Assembly (NCBI RefSeq): GCF_016863635.1
Contig: NZ_BOPG01000069.1
Location: 1-64,000 of the forward strand
Direction: 5' to 3'
DNA: 64,000 nt
Source of the DNA: Virgisporangium aurantiacum
GTDB lineage: Bacteria > Actinomycetota > Actinomycetes > Mycobacteriales > Micromonosporaceae
This document shows positions 19,500-27,873 of this stretch, piece by piece. The notes under the pieces were generated by a model. The model had not been told where the DNA came from. It saw nothing but the letters and a program-made list of their open reading frames with translations, and searched no databases. The first letter of the stretch is position 1. Every line of letters starts with the position of its first letter. Made by a program: the position numbers and the translations under genes.

Positions 19500-22391
19500 G
19501 TCGCTGATCATATCGTTGAACAGCGTCGCGGCGAGCAGCCCGAGCAGGACCATCACCACGAGCACCACCGCCAGAATGATGACCACCTTGGCCGTGCGAC
19601 TCTTCGGCGTCGGTGTGTCGGCCCGCCCCTGCCCGAGAATGTGACCCGTCAGCGACCCCGACGACTCCACCGGGTTGGGCGCCTGGAACGCCGGCTGCTG
19701 CTGGTTCGGGTAGTAGCCCTGGTTGCTGGCCGGTCCGCCGACGTTCCGCAGCCCCGGCGTGGCCGCCCCGTACGGATCGCCGGTGTTGGCGGGCGGCGCA
19801 CTGCTCGGACCCGCCTCATGGGCACCGTAGACGGTTCCGCCGTGGCTGGACGGATACTGCTGCCCTTGCCGGGGTTGCTGTGCCTGTTGCTGGTTGGGCC
19901 AGAGCATCTGCCCGGGTGCTTCTGAGGGTGGTGGTGGCGTGTGCGCGCCACTCGGGCCGAACGCCTGCTGCGCCGGTGCGTTTCCGTAGGTGGATCCGTA
20001 GGTGCCCGGCGTGCTCTGTCCCGAAGCCGGAGGCCCATAGGCGGACGCGCCGTAAGTCGAGGGTGGCGGCCCGTATTGAGAGGCGGGCGCCTCACTCGGC
20101 GGTTGCCCGTAGGAGGGGGCAGGCGCCGCGCTCTCGCTCGACGGCGGCGGCCCGTAGGGACTTTCACTCGACGGCGGCCGCCCGTATGGAGACGCGGGCG
20201 CCTCACTCGGCGGTTGGCCGTAGGACGGTGCGGGCGCCGCACTTTCGCTCGGTGGCGGTGGCCCGTATGGAGATGCGGGTGCTTCGCGTGATGGCGGCGG
20301 CCCGTACGGCGAGGCGGGCGCCGCGCCCTCACCCGATGGCGGCCCGTATGGCGAAGCCGCTCCCTCGCTTGACGGCGTGCTGAACCGGCCCGGTGCCTCC
20401 GGCCTGGCATGCGCCCCCGCCGACTCGGTGTACGTCCCACCCGAATAACCGACCGACGGCGGCGTCGGTACCGGCGACGGTGGCACCGGTCCCGGCCCAG
20501 GCGGCGGCCCTCCGGGGCCAGGCGTCGGATCCGGCAACGGCGGAGTTGGCGCCGGCCCCGGCGAAGGAAACGGCGACGGCTCCGAAGGCCCCGGCCGCCC
20601 CGGCTCAGGTCCTGGCCGATGCGGATCCGGCCCGAGCCCGCCGCCGAACGACGCGCCGCCACCGGACGGTTCGCGTGCCCCACCTAACGGCTGACGCCCA
20701 GCGCCGCCACCCGGGTCGGTCCCCGACGGATCCCCCCGCAAAGCCTCAACAGCCTGCAACGACTCCACAGCCCGCAGCGACTCGGCCCGATCACTCCGCG
20801 GCCGGCTGCTCCCGTACGTCCCCGGACTACTCGGCCCCGCGGCCGCGGCCGCCGCAGCCGCCTCCGCGGCCGTAATCTGGCTGTACTGCGGCACCGAGGC
20901 AGTTGCCCGAGCACCGGCGGACCCCCCAGGCGAAACACTTGCCGCTCCCGCTGCGGGCGACAACCCAGCCGACCCCGCAGCCGGCGAGACACTGGCCGAT
21001 CCGGCGACGGGCGGCAGGCCGGCCGATCCGGCAGCCGGCGAAACGCTCGCCGATCCGGAGACCGGTGGCAAACCAGCCGATCCGGAGACCGGTGGCAGGC
21101 TGGCCGATCCGGCGGCCGGCGAAACGCTGGCCGATCCCGCGACCGGTGGCGCACTGGCCGGCCTGGCCGCAGCCCCGTGCCGCCCCGATTCCGGCGTCCC
21201 GCTCAGCTCCGCGTTCTCTCCAGCCGGCGCGGACCACCCACCCCGAGCGGGCAGGCCCCCGCCAGCGGAACTGTTCCACCCACCCGCAGCCGCCGGCGCT
21301 GGCACCTCGGATTCGGGTGGACTGTTCCAGCCGCTCGCGCGCTCGGGCTCGGCCGCACTGTTCCAGCCGCCGCTCGCGCGCTGCTCGGGCTCGGCTGAAC
21401 TGTTCCAGCTGCCGCGGGCGGGCTGTTCGGGCTCGGGCGTGGTGTTCCATCCGCGGCTCGGGCTGCCTTGCGCGGGCGCCTCGGGTTCGGGCTGGCTGGT
21501 CCAGCCGCTGCTGGCGTGCGCCGGTGGGTCGGGTTCGGGCGGCGGTGCCGGCGCTCCACCACGGCCCGGTGATTCCCCGAAAGGCTGGGCGAACGCTGCC
21601 CACGGGGACCCGCCTAGGTCAGGGGCACTGGGCTGCCGGCGCGGCAGTTCGCCGCCCCTGCCCATCGAGATCCCCTCGGGCGGAGAGACCGGATCCAACG
21701 ACGAAGCGCCGGACGGTGCCGCGGGCGAGAACGGTGCCGCAGGCGAGAAGGGCGCTGCCGGTGAGAACGGTGCGGCCGGCGGCTGCGGCGGAGGTCCGAA
21801 CGGCGAGGCGGGAGACTGCCCGCCGGATCCGAACGTCGGCTGCGGCGAGCCCCCGCCAACAGGCGGCGACGGCGGCTGCGGCGGCGATCCGCCGAACGGC
21901 GAAGGCGGCTGGGATCCGCCGAACGGCGACGAGGACGGTTGCGGCTGCGGCGGCTGCGGCGGCGATCCGAACACCGACGAACCGGGCTGCGAATAAGGCG
22001 AAGCCGGCGGCACCGGAGGAGCAGGCGGCGCCGGCGGAGAGGACGCAGGCGCGGGCGGCGAGGACGGTGACGCCGGCGGGGTCGCGCCCGGCCACAATGT
22101 GCCGCCACTCATCAACATCGATGGCGGGTTGTACTCATCGTCGTCGTCTTCGACCGGGTCGCCCAGCGGCTCCAGCGTTGCGCCCATCGGGGGCGGTGGG
22201 GGGAGCGGCGGAAGTTCTTCGCCGGAGGTTGGCGCGCCCTGGGCGGCCTCGGCAAGCGGGCCGCCCGGCCAGGCCGATGGCTCCGCCTCGACACCCGCGG
22301 CGACCGCTGTGCCACAGGTTGGGCACGCCCGCGCCCGACCTGGCAAAGGGTCCCCGCAGGCTCGGCAGCGAACCGCCTCTGGCCCTTCCAT
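19476..22391 (-). CDS. Large proline-rich zinc-ribbon protein with C-terminal membrane anchor
   Basis: A 971-residue protein. An N-terminal zinc ribbon has cysteines at 9, 12, 23 and 26. Some 870 residues of low-complexity Pro/Ser/Gly/Ala sequence follow. They contain repeated words such as SPYGPPPS and GSASVSPAAGSAGLPPV, and blocks of GGWNS/PARG. A single membrane helix (~932-955) precedes a short tail (FNDMISDLLGGALG). The zinc ribbon would be cytosolic and the rest a disordered tether. No function is assigned; the layout resembles scaffolds. ATG 22391 has AGGAGG upstream. Because low-complexity frames can mislead, the middle is less certain than the ends. Confidence 0.75.
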   Translation of the reverse strand: MEGPEAVRCRACGDPLPGRARACPTCGTAVAAGVEAEPSAWPGGPLAEAAQGAPTSGEELPPLPPPPPMGATLEPLGDPVEDDDDEYNPPSMLMSGGTLWPGATPPASPSSPPAPASSPPAPPAPPVPPASPYSQPGSSVFGSPPQPPQPQPSSSPFGGSQPPSPFGGSPPQPPSPPVGGGSPQPTFGSGGQSPASPFGPPPQPPAAPFSPAAPFSPAAPFSPAAPSGASSLDPVSPPEGISMGRGGELPRRQPSAPDLGGSPWAAFAQPFGESPGRGGAPAPPPEPDPPAHASSGWTSQPEPEAPAQGSPSRGWNTTPEPEQPARGSWNSSAEPEQRASGGWNSAAEPERASGWNSPPESEVPAPAAAGGWNSSAGGGLPARGGWSAPAGENAELSGTPESGRHGAAARPASAPPVAGSASVSPAAGSASLPPVSGSAGLPPVSGSASVSPAAGSAGLPPVAGSASVSPAAGSAGLSPAAGAASVSPGGSAGARATASVPQYSQITAAEAAAAAAAAGPSSPGTYGSSRPRSDRAESLRAVESLQAVEALRGDPSGTDPGGGAGRQPLGGAREPSGGGASFGGGLGPDPHRPGPEPGRPGPSEPSPFPSPGPAPTPPLPDPTPGPGGPPPGPGPVPPSPVPTPPSVGYSGGTYTESAGAHARPEAPGRFSTPSSEGAASPYGPPSGEGAAPASPYGPPPSREAPASPYGPPPPSESAAPAPSYGQPPSEAPASPYGRPPSSESPYGPPPSSESAAPAPSYGQPPSEAPASQYGPPPSTYGASAYGPPASGQSTPGTYGSTYGNAPAQQAFGPSGAHTPPPPSEAPGQMLWPNQQQAQQPRQGQQYPSSHGGTVYGAHEAGPSSAPPANTGDPYGAATPGLRNVGGPASNQGYYPNQQQPAFQAPNPVESSGSLTGHILGQGRADTPTPKSRTAKVVIILAVVLVVMVLLGLLAATLFNDMISDLLGGALG

Positions 22392-22436
22392 GACCGCCTC
22401 CTAGCCTGCAGAGCTTGGAGCCCCGCAGTCTAGCCG

Positions 22437-23864
22437 CTATGGTCCCGAACTCCCCGCGCTGGAGCTACTCGGCGGTCTTGTTGTCGTTGCTGACCGGGAA
22501 GTACTCGTCTGGCCGCTTTGCGACTGCCCGGGATCAGGCGTTCGCGACGTCGAACCGGACGGACTGGTCGACGGCTCCTGGGTAGCGGGCGCCGAGCTCG
22601 ACGACGAGGATCCCGGCTGCGACGAAGAAGATCCCGGCTGCGACGACGACGAGTTACCCGGCTGCGACGACGACGAGGAGGACGACGAAGAGGAGGAGGA
22701 AGAAGACGACGAGGACGATGACGACGATCCGCCCGTCGCCGACGAATTGACCGGAATCGCCGGCCATGGCCGGGCCGCGCCGTAGTACCGCGACCACCAC
22801 ACCGAGGAGATCTGCACCTTCTTGCCGGTGGTGGGCGCCTGGATCATCTTGCCGCCACCGATGTACAGGCCCACGTGGTGAATGCCCACCCACGAGCCCG
22901 ACGGGCCGAAGAACACGAGGTCACCGGGCAGCAGGAACTCCTTGCTGGCGACCTTCGGGGTGGCCCGGTACTGCTCGTTCGCGATGCGGGGCAGCTGGTT
23001 GTAGCCGGCACTGCGGTACGCCGCCCACATGAGGCCGGAGCAGTCGTACGTGTTCGGGCCCTCGGCGCCGAACTCGTACCACTTGCCGATCTGCCGGCGG
23101 GCGAACTCGATCACCTGCGCGACGCGTGGGTCGGGCATGTAGCCGTTGGACGCGCCCAGGTTGTACGCCGCGCCGACCGACTGCTCGTAGGCCTCGAGTT
23201 CGGCCTCGGCCAACGGGTTCGACGTGAGTGCCGCCTTCGCCTGGTCGTACGCGAGTTGGGCGGAGTTGCGCTGGGCCACCAGGCCGGCCTGCGTGGCCTG
23301 CGCGGCGATGACGGCCTCGGCGGCCGTGCGCGCGATCGCCTCGGCGCGGGCCAGTTCGCGGGCGAGACCCTCGCCGCCGGCCTGCTGCCCGAGCGCCGGG
23401 GTGACCTTGGAGAGCCGGTGCAGGTCGTTGGCGTACTCGCCGAACGGGCCGAGGGCCTTGGACGCCTTGTACGCGTCGGCGGCGGCGGAGTCGGCCTGCT
23501 GCCGCAGCTCTTCGACCTTCCGGTCGGCCGACTGGGCCTCGAACTCCTTGGCGCGCAGGTCGGCGTCGCCGAGGGCGACCCGCTCGTCGAGCTTCTTGAG
23601 CTGGCCCTCCAGGGTCTGGACGGTGTAGGTCGCGTTCTGCTGCTGCTGGGCGGCGGGGCTGAGACCGGCCGGCACGTTGTTCTGGGTGCCACCCGACTCG
23701 CTGGCACCCGCGGCGGTCGCCGGCGGCCGGGCACCGGAATCGGGGACGGCCGGATCGCCCGGCACTGCCACCGCCGGGTGGGCCAGGATCACCGCAGCGG
23801 CCGTGCAAACGGTCATAACCGCTGCGAGGACGCCTGCCCGAGCCCTGCCGATCTTATGGATCAT
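22437..23864 (-). CDS. Secreted NlpC/P60 peptidoglycan endopeptidase (RipA-like)
   Basis: A 475-residue exported cell-wall hydrolase. A signal peptide (~1-33, cleavage near AVAVPG) precedes a long coiled coil (~80-215) of the kind that regulates RipA and EnvC-type enzymes. The NlpC/P60 domain is at ~247-365, with nucleophile Cys275 (YDCSG) and His329 or His330 (IHHVGLYIG). Gln342 stands where RipA has a Glu. A Ser/Pro/Thr tail (~375-475) begins with about 21 serines and may be wall-spanning or glycosylated. Such enzymes cleave peptide cross-links during division or spore formation. The start is ATG 23864. No c-di-AMP riboswitch fits in the 137-base gap upstream. Confidence 0.9.
   Translation of the reverse strand: MIHKIGRARAGVLAAVMTVCTAAAVILAHPAVAVPGDPAVPDSGARPPATAAGASESGGTQNNVPAGLSPAAQQQQNATYTVQTLEGQLKKLDERVALGDADLRAKEFEAQSADRKVEELRQQADSAAADAYKASKALGPFGEYANDLHRLSKVTPALGQQAGGEGLARELARAEAIARTAAEAVIAAQATQAGLVAQRNSAQLAYDQAKAALTSNPLAEAELEAYEQSVGAAYNLGASNGYMPDPRVAQVIEFARRQIGKWYEFGAEGPNTYDCSGLMWAAYRSAGYNQLPRIANEQYRATPKVASKEFLLPGDLVFFGPSGSWVGIHHVGLYIGGGKMIQAPTTGKKVQISSVWWSRYYGAARPWPAIPVNSSATGGSSSSSSSSSSSSSSSSSSSSSQPGNSSSSQPGSSSSQPGSSSSSSAPATQEPSTSPSGSTSRTPDPGQSQSGQTSTSRSATTTRPPSSSSAGSSGP
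22659..22729 (-). repeat. Triplet repeat encoding a polyserine run
   Basis: Mixed TCG/TCC/TCT codons (read as GAC/GAG/GAA triplets on the plus strand) encode about 21 consecutive serines in the tail of the NlpC/P60 protein. Length variation is likely. Confidence 0.75.
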
Positions 23865-23988
23865 GCCTCCGCCTCGTCGCGTGCCGCCGCCGTACCGATC
23901 CTTGTTACCTCAAACACGCTCCGAGTGTCGACAGTCATCGAACAGTTCGCACCCAATTGCCAGCTTCGAGGGTGCCCTCGACGACGGC

Positions 23989-23994
23989 TAGGCT
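23989..23994 (+). promoter_or_regulatory. Candidate -10 box of mqnE
   Basis: TAGGCT sits 7 nt before GTG 24002, with no ribosome binding site between; a leaderless message is likely. Confidence 0.45.
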
Positions 23995-24001
23995 CGTCTG
24001 C

Positions 24002-25171
24002 GTGGACGCCGGACGTAAGCGGGAACTGGAAGCCAAGGTCTACTCGGGTGAGCGCCTGACCAGGGAGGACGGCGTCGCCCTCTACGAGAGCGACGACCTC
24101 ACCTGGCTCGGACGCCTGGCGCATCACGTGCGCACCGAGAAGAACGGTGACAGGGTGATGTTCAACGTCAACCGGCACCTCAACCTCACCAATGTCTGTT
24201 CCGCATCCTGTGCATACTGCTCGTTCCAGCGCAAGCCGGGCGAGAAAGACGCCTACACGATGCGCGTCCACGAGGCCGTCGCGAAGGCCAAGGAGATGGA
24301 GGGTGAGCAGCTCACCGAGCTGCACATCGTCAACGGCCTGCACCCGACGCTGCCGTGGCGGTACTACCCCAAGGTCCTCCGCGAGCTCAAGGCCGCGCTG
24401 CCGGACGTCTCCTTGAAGTGCTTCACCGCGACCGAGATCCAGTGGTTCGAGAAGATCTCCGGCCTCGGAGCCAGCGAGATCCTCGACGAACTGATCGACG
24501 CGGGCCTGGCCTCCCTCACCGGCGGCGGCGCCGAGATCTTCGACTGGGAGGTGCGACAGCACATCGTCGACCACGCCACCCACTGGGAGGACTGGTCGCG
24601 GATCCACCGCCTCGCCCATGAAAAGGGGCTGAAGACCCCGGCCACGATGCTCTACGGGCACATCGAAGAGCCAAAGCATCGAGTGGACCACGTGCTGCGC
24701 CTCCGCGAACTCCAGGATGAAACCGGTGGCTTCGCGGTGTTCATCCCGCTCCGCTACCAGCACGACTTCGTCGATTCCGCCGACGGCAAGATCCGTAACC
24801 GCCTGCAGGCCCGCACCACCATGGCCTCGCCGGCGGAGTCGCTGAAGACCTTCGCCGTGTCGCGCCTCCTGTTCGACAACGTTCCGCACGTGAAGTGCTT
24901 CTGGGTCATGCACGGGTTGTCGCTGGCCCAACTCTCGTTGAACTTCGGTGTCGACGACCTCGACGGCTCGGTGGTCGAGTACAAGATCACGCATGACGCC
25001 GACAGCTACGGCACGCCCACCACGATGCACCGCGAAGACCTGCTCACCCTCATCGGTGACGCCGGCTTCGTCCCGGTGGAGCGCAACACGAAGTACGAGG
25101 TGGTCCGCGAATTCCCCGGGCCGGTCTCGCTGGCCGAACGCCGCGCCGTGCCCCAACAGGTGATCGCCTAG
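24002..25171 (+). CDS. mqnE: Aminofutalosine synthase MqnE
   Basis: A 389-residue radical SAM enzyme of the futalosine menaquinone pathway. It joins the enolpyruvyl-benzoate made by MqnA to SAM-derived adenosine, forming aminofutalosine. The [4Fe-4S] cysteines are Cys66, Cys70 and Cys73 in CSASCAYC. GLHPTLPWRYYP and TGGGAEIFDWEVR are family landmarks that separate MqnE from MqnC. GTG 24002 is chosen for its TAGGCT box and because conserved sequence begins soon after. It is monocistronic or leads into the two small membrane-protein genes downstream, from which a perfect hairpin separates it. Confidence 0.95.
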   Translation: MDAGRKRELEAKVYSGERLTREDGVALYESDDLTWLGRLAHHVRTEKNGDRVMFNVNRHLNLTNVCSASCAYCSFQRKPGEKDAYTMRVHEAVAKAKEMEGEQLTELHIVNGLHPTLPWRYYPKVLRELKAALPDVSLKCFTATEIQWFEKISGLGASEILDELIDAGLASLTGGGAEIFDWEVRQHIVDHATHWEDWSRIHRLAHEKGLKTPATMLYGHIEEPKHRVDHVLRLRELQDETGGFAVFIPLRYQHDFVDSADGKIRNRLQARTTMASPAESLKTFAVSRLLFDNVPHVKCFWVMHGLSLAQLSLNFGVDDLDGSVVEYKITHDADSYGTPTTMHREDLLTLIGDAGFVPVERNTKYEVVREFPGPVSLAERRAVPQQVIA

Positions 25172-25182
25172 ATTTCCACCGG

Positions 25183-25236
25183 TTATCCACAAGGCCCAGC
25201 CAAACCCTGTGGATAACTCCCGCGTTATCCACAGGG
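25183..25236. repeat. Three DnaA-box-like nonamers, two forming a 13-bp hairpin
   Basis: TTATCCACA occurs at 25183-25191 and 25225-25233, and its reverse complement at 25208-25216. The last two lie in a perfect inverted repeat, 25205-25217 and 25224-25236, with a 6-nt loop. It could end mqnE transcription, bind DnaA, or both. Confidence 0.65.
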
Positions 25237-25237
25237 C

Positions 25238-25243
25238 TACGCT
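25238..25243 (+). promoter_or_regulatory. Candidate -10 box before the small membrane-protein pair
   Basis: TACGCT lies 6 nt before GTG 25250, immediately after the DnaA-box hairpin. Spacing fits a leaderless transcript. Confidence 0.4.
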
Positions 25244-25249
25244 CGGGCG

Positions 25250-25645
25250 GTGTCTACCGCTGCCGTGAAGCCGCCGCGTGGGCTGGCCGAGTTGCTGCTC
25301 GCCGGCGCCGGTGGAGTCGTGCTGGGCGCGGTGCTGGTGATCGTCGTCGATCTGGTGTTTGCCCTGGCCAGCCTCGGTGGATTCGGCAGCGCCAGCGGCG
25401 TGCTCGCCGTTTTTCCGGCGGCATTCGTCTACTACGAGGAGTACCGGAAGCGGCCGCTTTCGTGGCTCGCCATCCTGTGTGCCCTCCTTGCCCTGATTCT
25501 CGCGGCGGGCGTCGGGTACGGCGTCGCCGCGGCGACGGGGCTGCCGCCGCTGGGGTCGGGGATTGCCGCGGCTTTCGTCGCCGCCGTCGTCTACGCCGTT
25601 CTCTGGCACACCGGAACGAGAGGAACGAGAGGGAACAATCCGTGA
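25250..25645 (+). CDS. Small integral membrane protein of unknown function
   Basis: A 131-residue protein with four probable membrane helices (~13-38, ~44-62, ~68-88, ~94-116) and a short charged loop (YYEEYRKRP). I do not recognise a family. The gene begins at GTG 25250, directly after TACGCT, and overlaps the next gene by GTGA. Position after mqnE suggests, but does not show, a link with respiratory metabolism. Confidence 0.75.
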   Translation: MSTAAVKPPRGLAELLLAGAGGVVLGAVLVIVVDLVFALASLGGFGSASGVLAVFPAAFVYYEEYRKRPLSWLAILCALLALILAAGVGYGVAAATGLPPLGSGIAAAFVAAVVYAVLWHTGTRGTRGNNP

Positions 25646-25899
25646 ACCCGATGATGAAGTACACGATCGCCCGGCTGGGGCTGTTCATTGTGGCCGCGGC
25701 GGTGCTACTGGTGGTCCCGATCGAATTGAACCCATTTCTGAAGCTCGGGATCGCGCTCATCGCGTCCGCTATTTTGTCCTTTTTCCTCTTGCGCAAGCTT
25801 CGTGACGATGTGGCCAACCAACTCGCCGACGGAGCCCGCCAGCGCGCCGACCGCAAGGAAAAACTACGCAGCGCACTCGCCGGCGACGACCAGGACTGA
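25642..25899 (+). CDS. DUF4229 family membrane protein
   Basis: An 85-residue protein with two helices (~8-26 and ~30-48) and a charged, helical, cytosolic tail (LRDDVANQLADGARQRADRK). This is the pattern of the actinobacterial DUF4229 family, whose function is unknown. Start GTG 25642 overlaps the previous stop (GTGA), so the two small proteins are translationally coupled and may form a complex. Confidence 0.83.
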   Translation: MNPMMKYTIARLGLFIVAAAVLLVVPIELNPFLKLGIALIASAILSFFLLRKLRDDVANQLADGARQRADRKEKLRSALAGDDQD

Positions 25900-25989
25900 C
25901 GGTATAGGGGCGCCGCTATATAGGCGCCTATTGATTCCGATCACGTACAGCGGAGAACATGAGCGGAACCCGATCGCAGGAGGCGACGC

Positions 25990-27825
25990 ATGGGTTCCAC
26001 AAAGAAACTCGTCCTCGGCATCACGGCGGCCATCGCCCTCGTGATCGCCGCCGCGCCGGCCGGTGCCGAACCACGGCCCAACCCGACCGGCGCGACCTCC
26101 GCTCAGTACCAGGTCATCGGCCCGAAGACCTGGGCAGACGCCAACAACGTCGCCGCGACCGGCGCGTCGGTCGACGCCGTCGAGCACGGCAAGCTGTACA
26201 TCACCGCGACGCCGGCCGAGGCGACCGCGATCCGCAAGCTCGGCTTCACGCTCGTCGAAGAGCCAAAAGTCGCGGATGGAATCGGAACGTTCGACTTCCC
26301 GCCCGCGGACTCGGCGTACCACAACTACGCCGAGATGACGGCCGAGCTCAACCAGATCGTCGCCGACCACCCGACGATCGCCCGGCTGCAGACGATCGGC
26401 ACCAGCTACGAGGGCCGCGCCCTCTACGCGCTGAAGATCTCCGACAACGTCGCCACCGACGAGAGCGAGCCCGAGGTCCTCTACAACGCGCATCAGCACG
26501 CCCGAGAGCACCTCACCGTGGAGATGGCCCTCTACCTGGCCAACATGTACACCAACGACTACGGGTCGGACTCCCGGGTCACGAACGTCGTGAACTCGCG
26601 CGAGATCTGGATCCTGCCCGACGTCAACCCCGACGGCGGCGAGTACGACATCGCCACCGGTTCGTACCGGTCGTGGCGCAAGAACCGCCAGCCGAACAGC
26701 GGTAGCTCCGCGATCGGCACCGACCTCAACCGGAACTGGGGCTACAACTGGGGTTGCTGCGGCGGCTCGTCCGGCACGCCGTCCTCCGAGACCTACCGCG
26801 GCCCGTCGGCGTTCTCCGCGCCGGAAACTCAGGCGTTCCGGAACTTCGTGAACTCGCGCGTCGTCGGCGGCACGCAGCAGATCAAGATGAACATCGACTT
26901 CCACACCTACTCGCAGCTGATTCTCTGGCCGTACGGCTACACCACGGCCAACACCGCGCCCGGCCTGAACGCCGACCAGGAACTCACGTTCCGCACCATC
27001 GGCAACCAGATGGCCGCGCTCAACACCTACACGCCGGAACAGTCCAGCGATCTGTACATCACCGACGGCGACAGCCTCGACTGGATGTGGGCGACCCACG
27101 GCATCTTCGCCTACACGTTCGAGATGTACCCCGGCAGTTCCGGCGGCGGCGGCTTCTACCCGCCCGACGAGGTCATCCCGGCGCAGACGTCGCGTAACCG
27201 CACGGCGTCGCTGCTGCTGGCCGAGTACGCCGACTGCCCGTACCGCGCGGCCGGGCTGCAGGGCACCTACTGCGGCACGCCGGGCACGACCGTCTACACC
27301 GACAACTTCGAGACGGCCACCGGCTGGACCACCAACGCCAACGCCACCGACACGGCCACCACCGGCGCGTGGGAGCGCGCCAACCCGGCCGGCACCAACT
27401 CCAGCGGCGTCAAGCAGGTCGACGTCACGCCCAGTGGCAGCAACGCGCTCGTCACCGGCGCCGCGGCCGGCGCCAGCGCGGGCGACTTCGACGTCGACGG
27501 CGGCACCACGAGCGTGCGGTCGCCGGCGGTCACGCTGCCGTCGACCGGAACGCTGACGCTGAGCTACCGGTGGTACCTGGCCCACGGCGCCAACGCGTCG
27601 AACGCCGACTTCTTCCGGGTCAGCATCGTCCACAATGGAGGGACGACGGTGCTGTTCACCCAGGCCGGCGCCGCCAGCAACAGAGACGGTTCGTACGGGC
27701 TCGGCAGCGTCAACATCAGCGCCTATGCCGGCCAGAGCGTGCGCATCATCTTCGAAGCGGCCGACGCCTCGACGGCAAGCCTGCTGGAGGCCTCCGTCGA
27801 CGACGTGACCATCGTCCAGAGTTAA
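25990..27825 (+). CDS. Secreted M14 zinc carboxypeptidase with C-terminal beta domain
   Basis: A 611-residue exported peptidase. A signal peptide ends near AGA-EPRP (residue 26). The M14 domain (~108-415) carries zinc ligands His170 and Glu173 (HQHARE) and His305 (DFHTYS), substrate-binding TDLNRNW at ~244-250, and catalytic Glu378 (AYTFEMY). The C-terminal ~175 residues form an all-beta domain (DNFETATGW...), probably for substrate or wall binding. It should trim C-terminal residues from extracellular peptides. AGGAGG lies 6 nt before ATG 25990. The 90 bases upstream contain two GGCGCC words around TATATA; no firm promoter call is made. Confidence 0.92.
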   Translation: MGSTKKLVLGITAAIALVIAAAPAGAEPRPNPTGATSAQYQVIGPKTWADANNVAATGASVDAVEHGKLYITATPAEATAIRKLGFTLVEEPKVADGIGTFDFPPADSAYHNYAEMTAELNQIVADHPTIARLQTIGTSYEGRALYALKISDNVATDESEPEVLYNAHQHAREHLTVEMALYLANMYTNDYGSDSRVTNVVNSREIWILPDVNPDGGEYDIATGSYRSWRKNRQPNSGSSAIGTDLNRNWGYNWGCCGGSSGTPSSETYRGPSAFSAPETQAFRNFVNSRVVGGTQQIKMNIDFHTYSQLILWPYGYTTANTAPGLNADQELTFRTIGNQMAALNTYTPEQSSDLYITDGDSLDWMWATHGIFAYTFEMYPGSSGGGGFYPPDEVIPAQTSRNRTASLLLAEYADCPYRAAGLQGTYCGTPGTTVYTDNFETATGWTTNANATDTATTGAWERANPAGTNSSGVKQVDVTPSGSNALVTGAAAGASAGDFDVDGGTTSVRSPAVTLPSTGTLTLSYRWYLAHGANASNADFFRVSIVHNGGTTVLFTQAGAASNRDGSYGLGSVNISAYAGQSVRIIFEAADASTASLLEASVDDVTIVQS

Positions 27826-27841
27826 AACCTTATGGGACGCG

Positions 27842-27873
27842 CGCAGCGTCGCCGTTCACGCGGCGGCGCTGCG
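27842..27873. terminator. Hairpin between the carboxypeptidase and GH13 genes
   Basis: Arms 27842-27854 and 27861-27873 are complementary at 12 of 13 positions with a 6-nt loop. The loop holds the GH13 stop codon, and the carboxypeptidase stop is 17 bases upstream, so it can act on both convergent genes. Confidence 0.65.

Noticed and set aside
23865..24001. c-di-AMP riboswitch upstream of the NlpC/P60 gene
   Set aside because: Such riboswitches often precede wall hydrolases, but the gap is only 137 nt, is shared with the mqnE promoter, and shows no matching fold.
25183..25236. Chromosomal replication origin
   Set aside because: Three DnaA-like boxes are too few, there is no AT-rich unwinding region, and dnaA/dnaN are absent.
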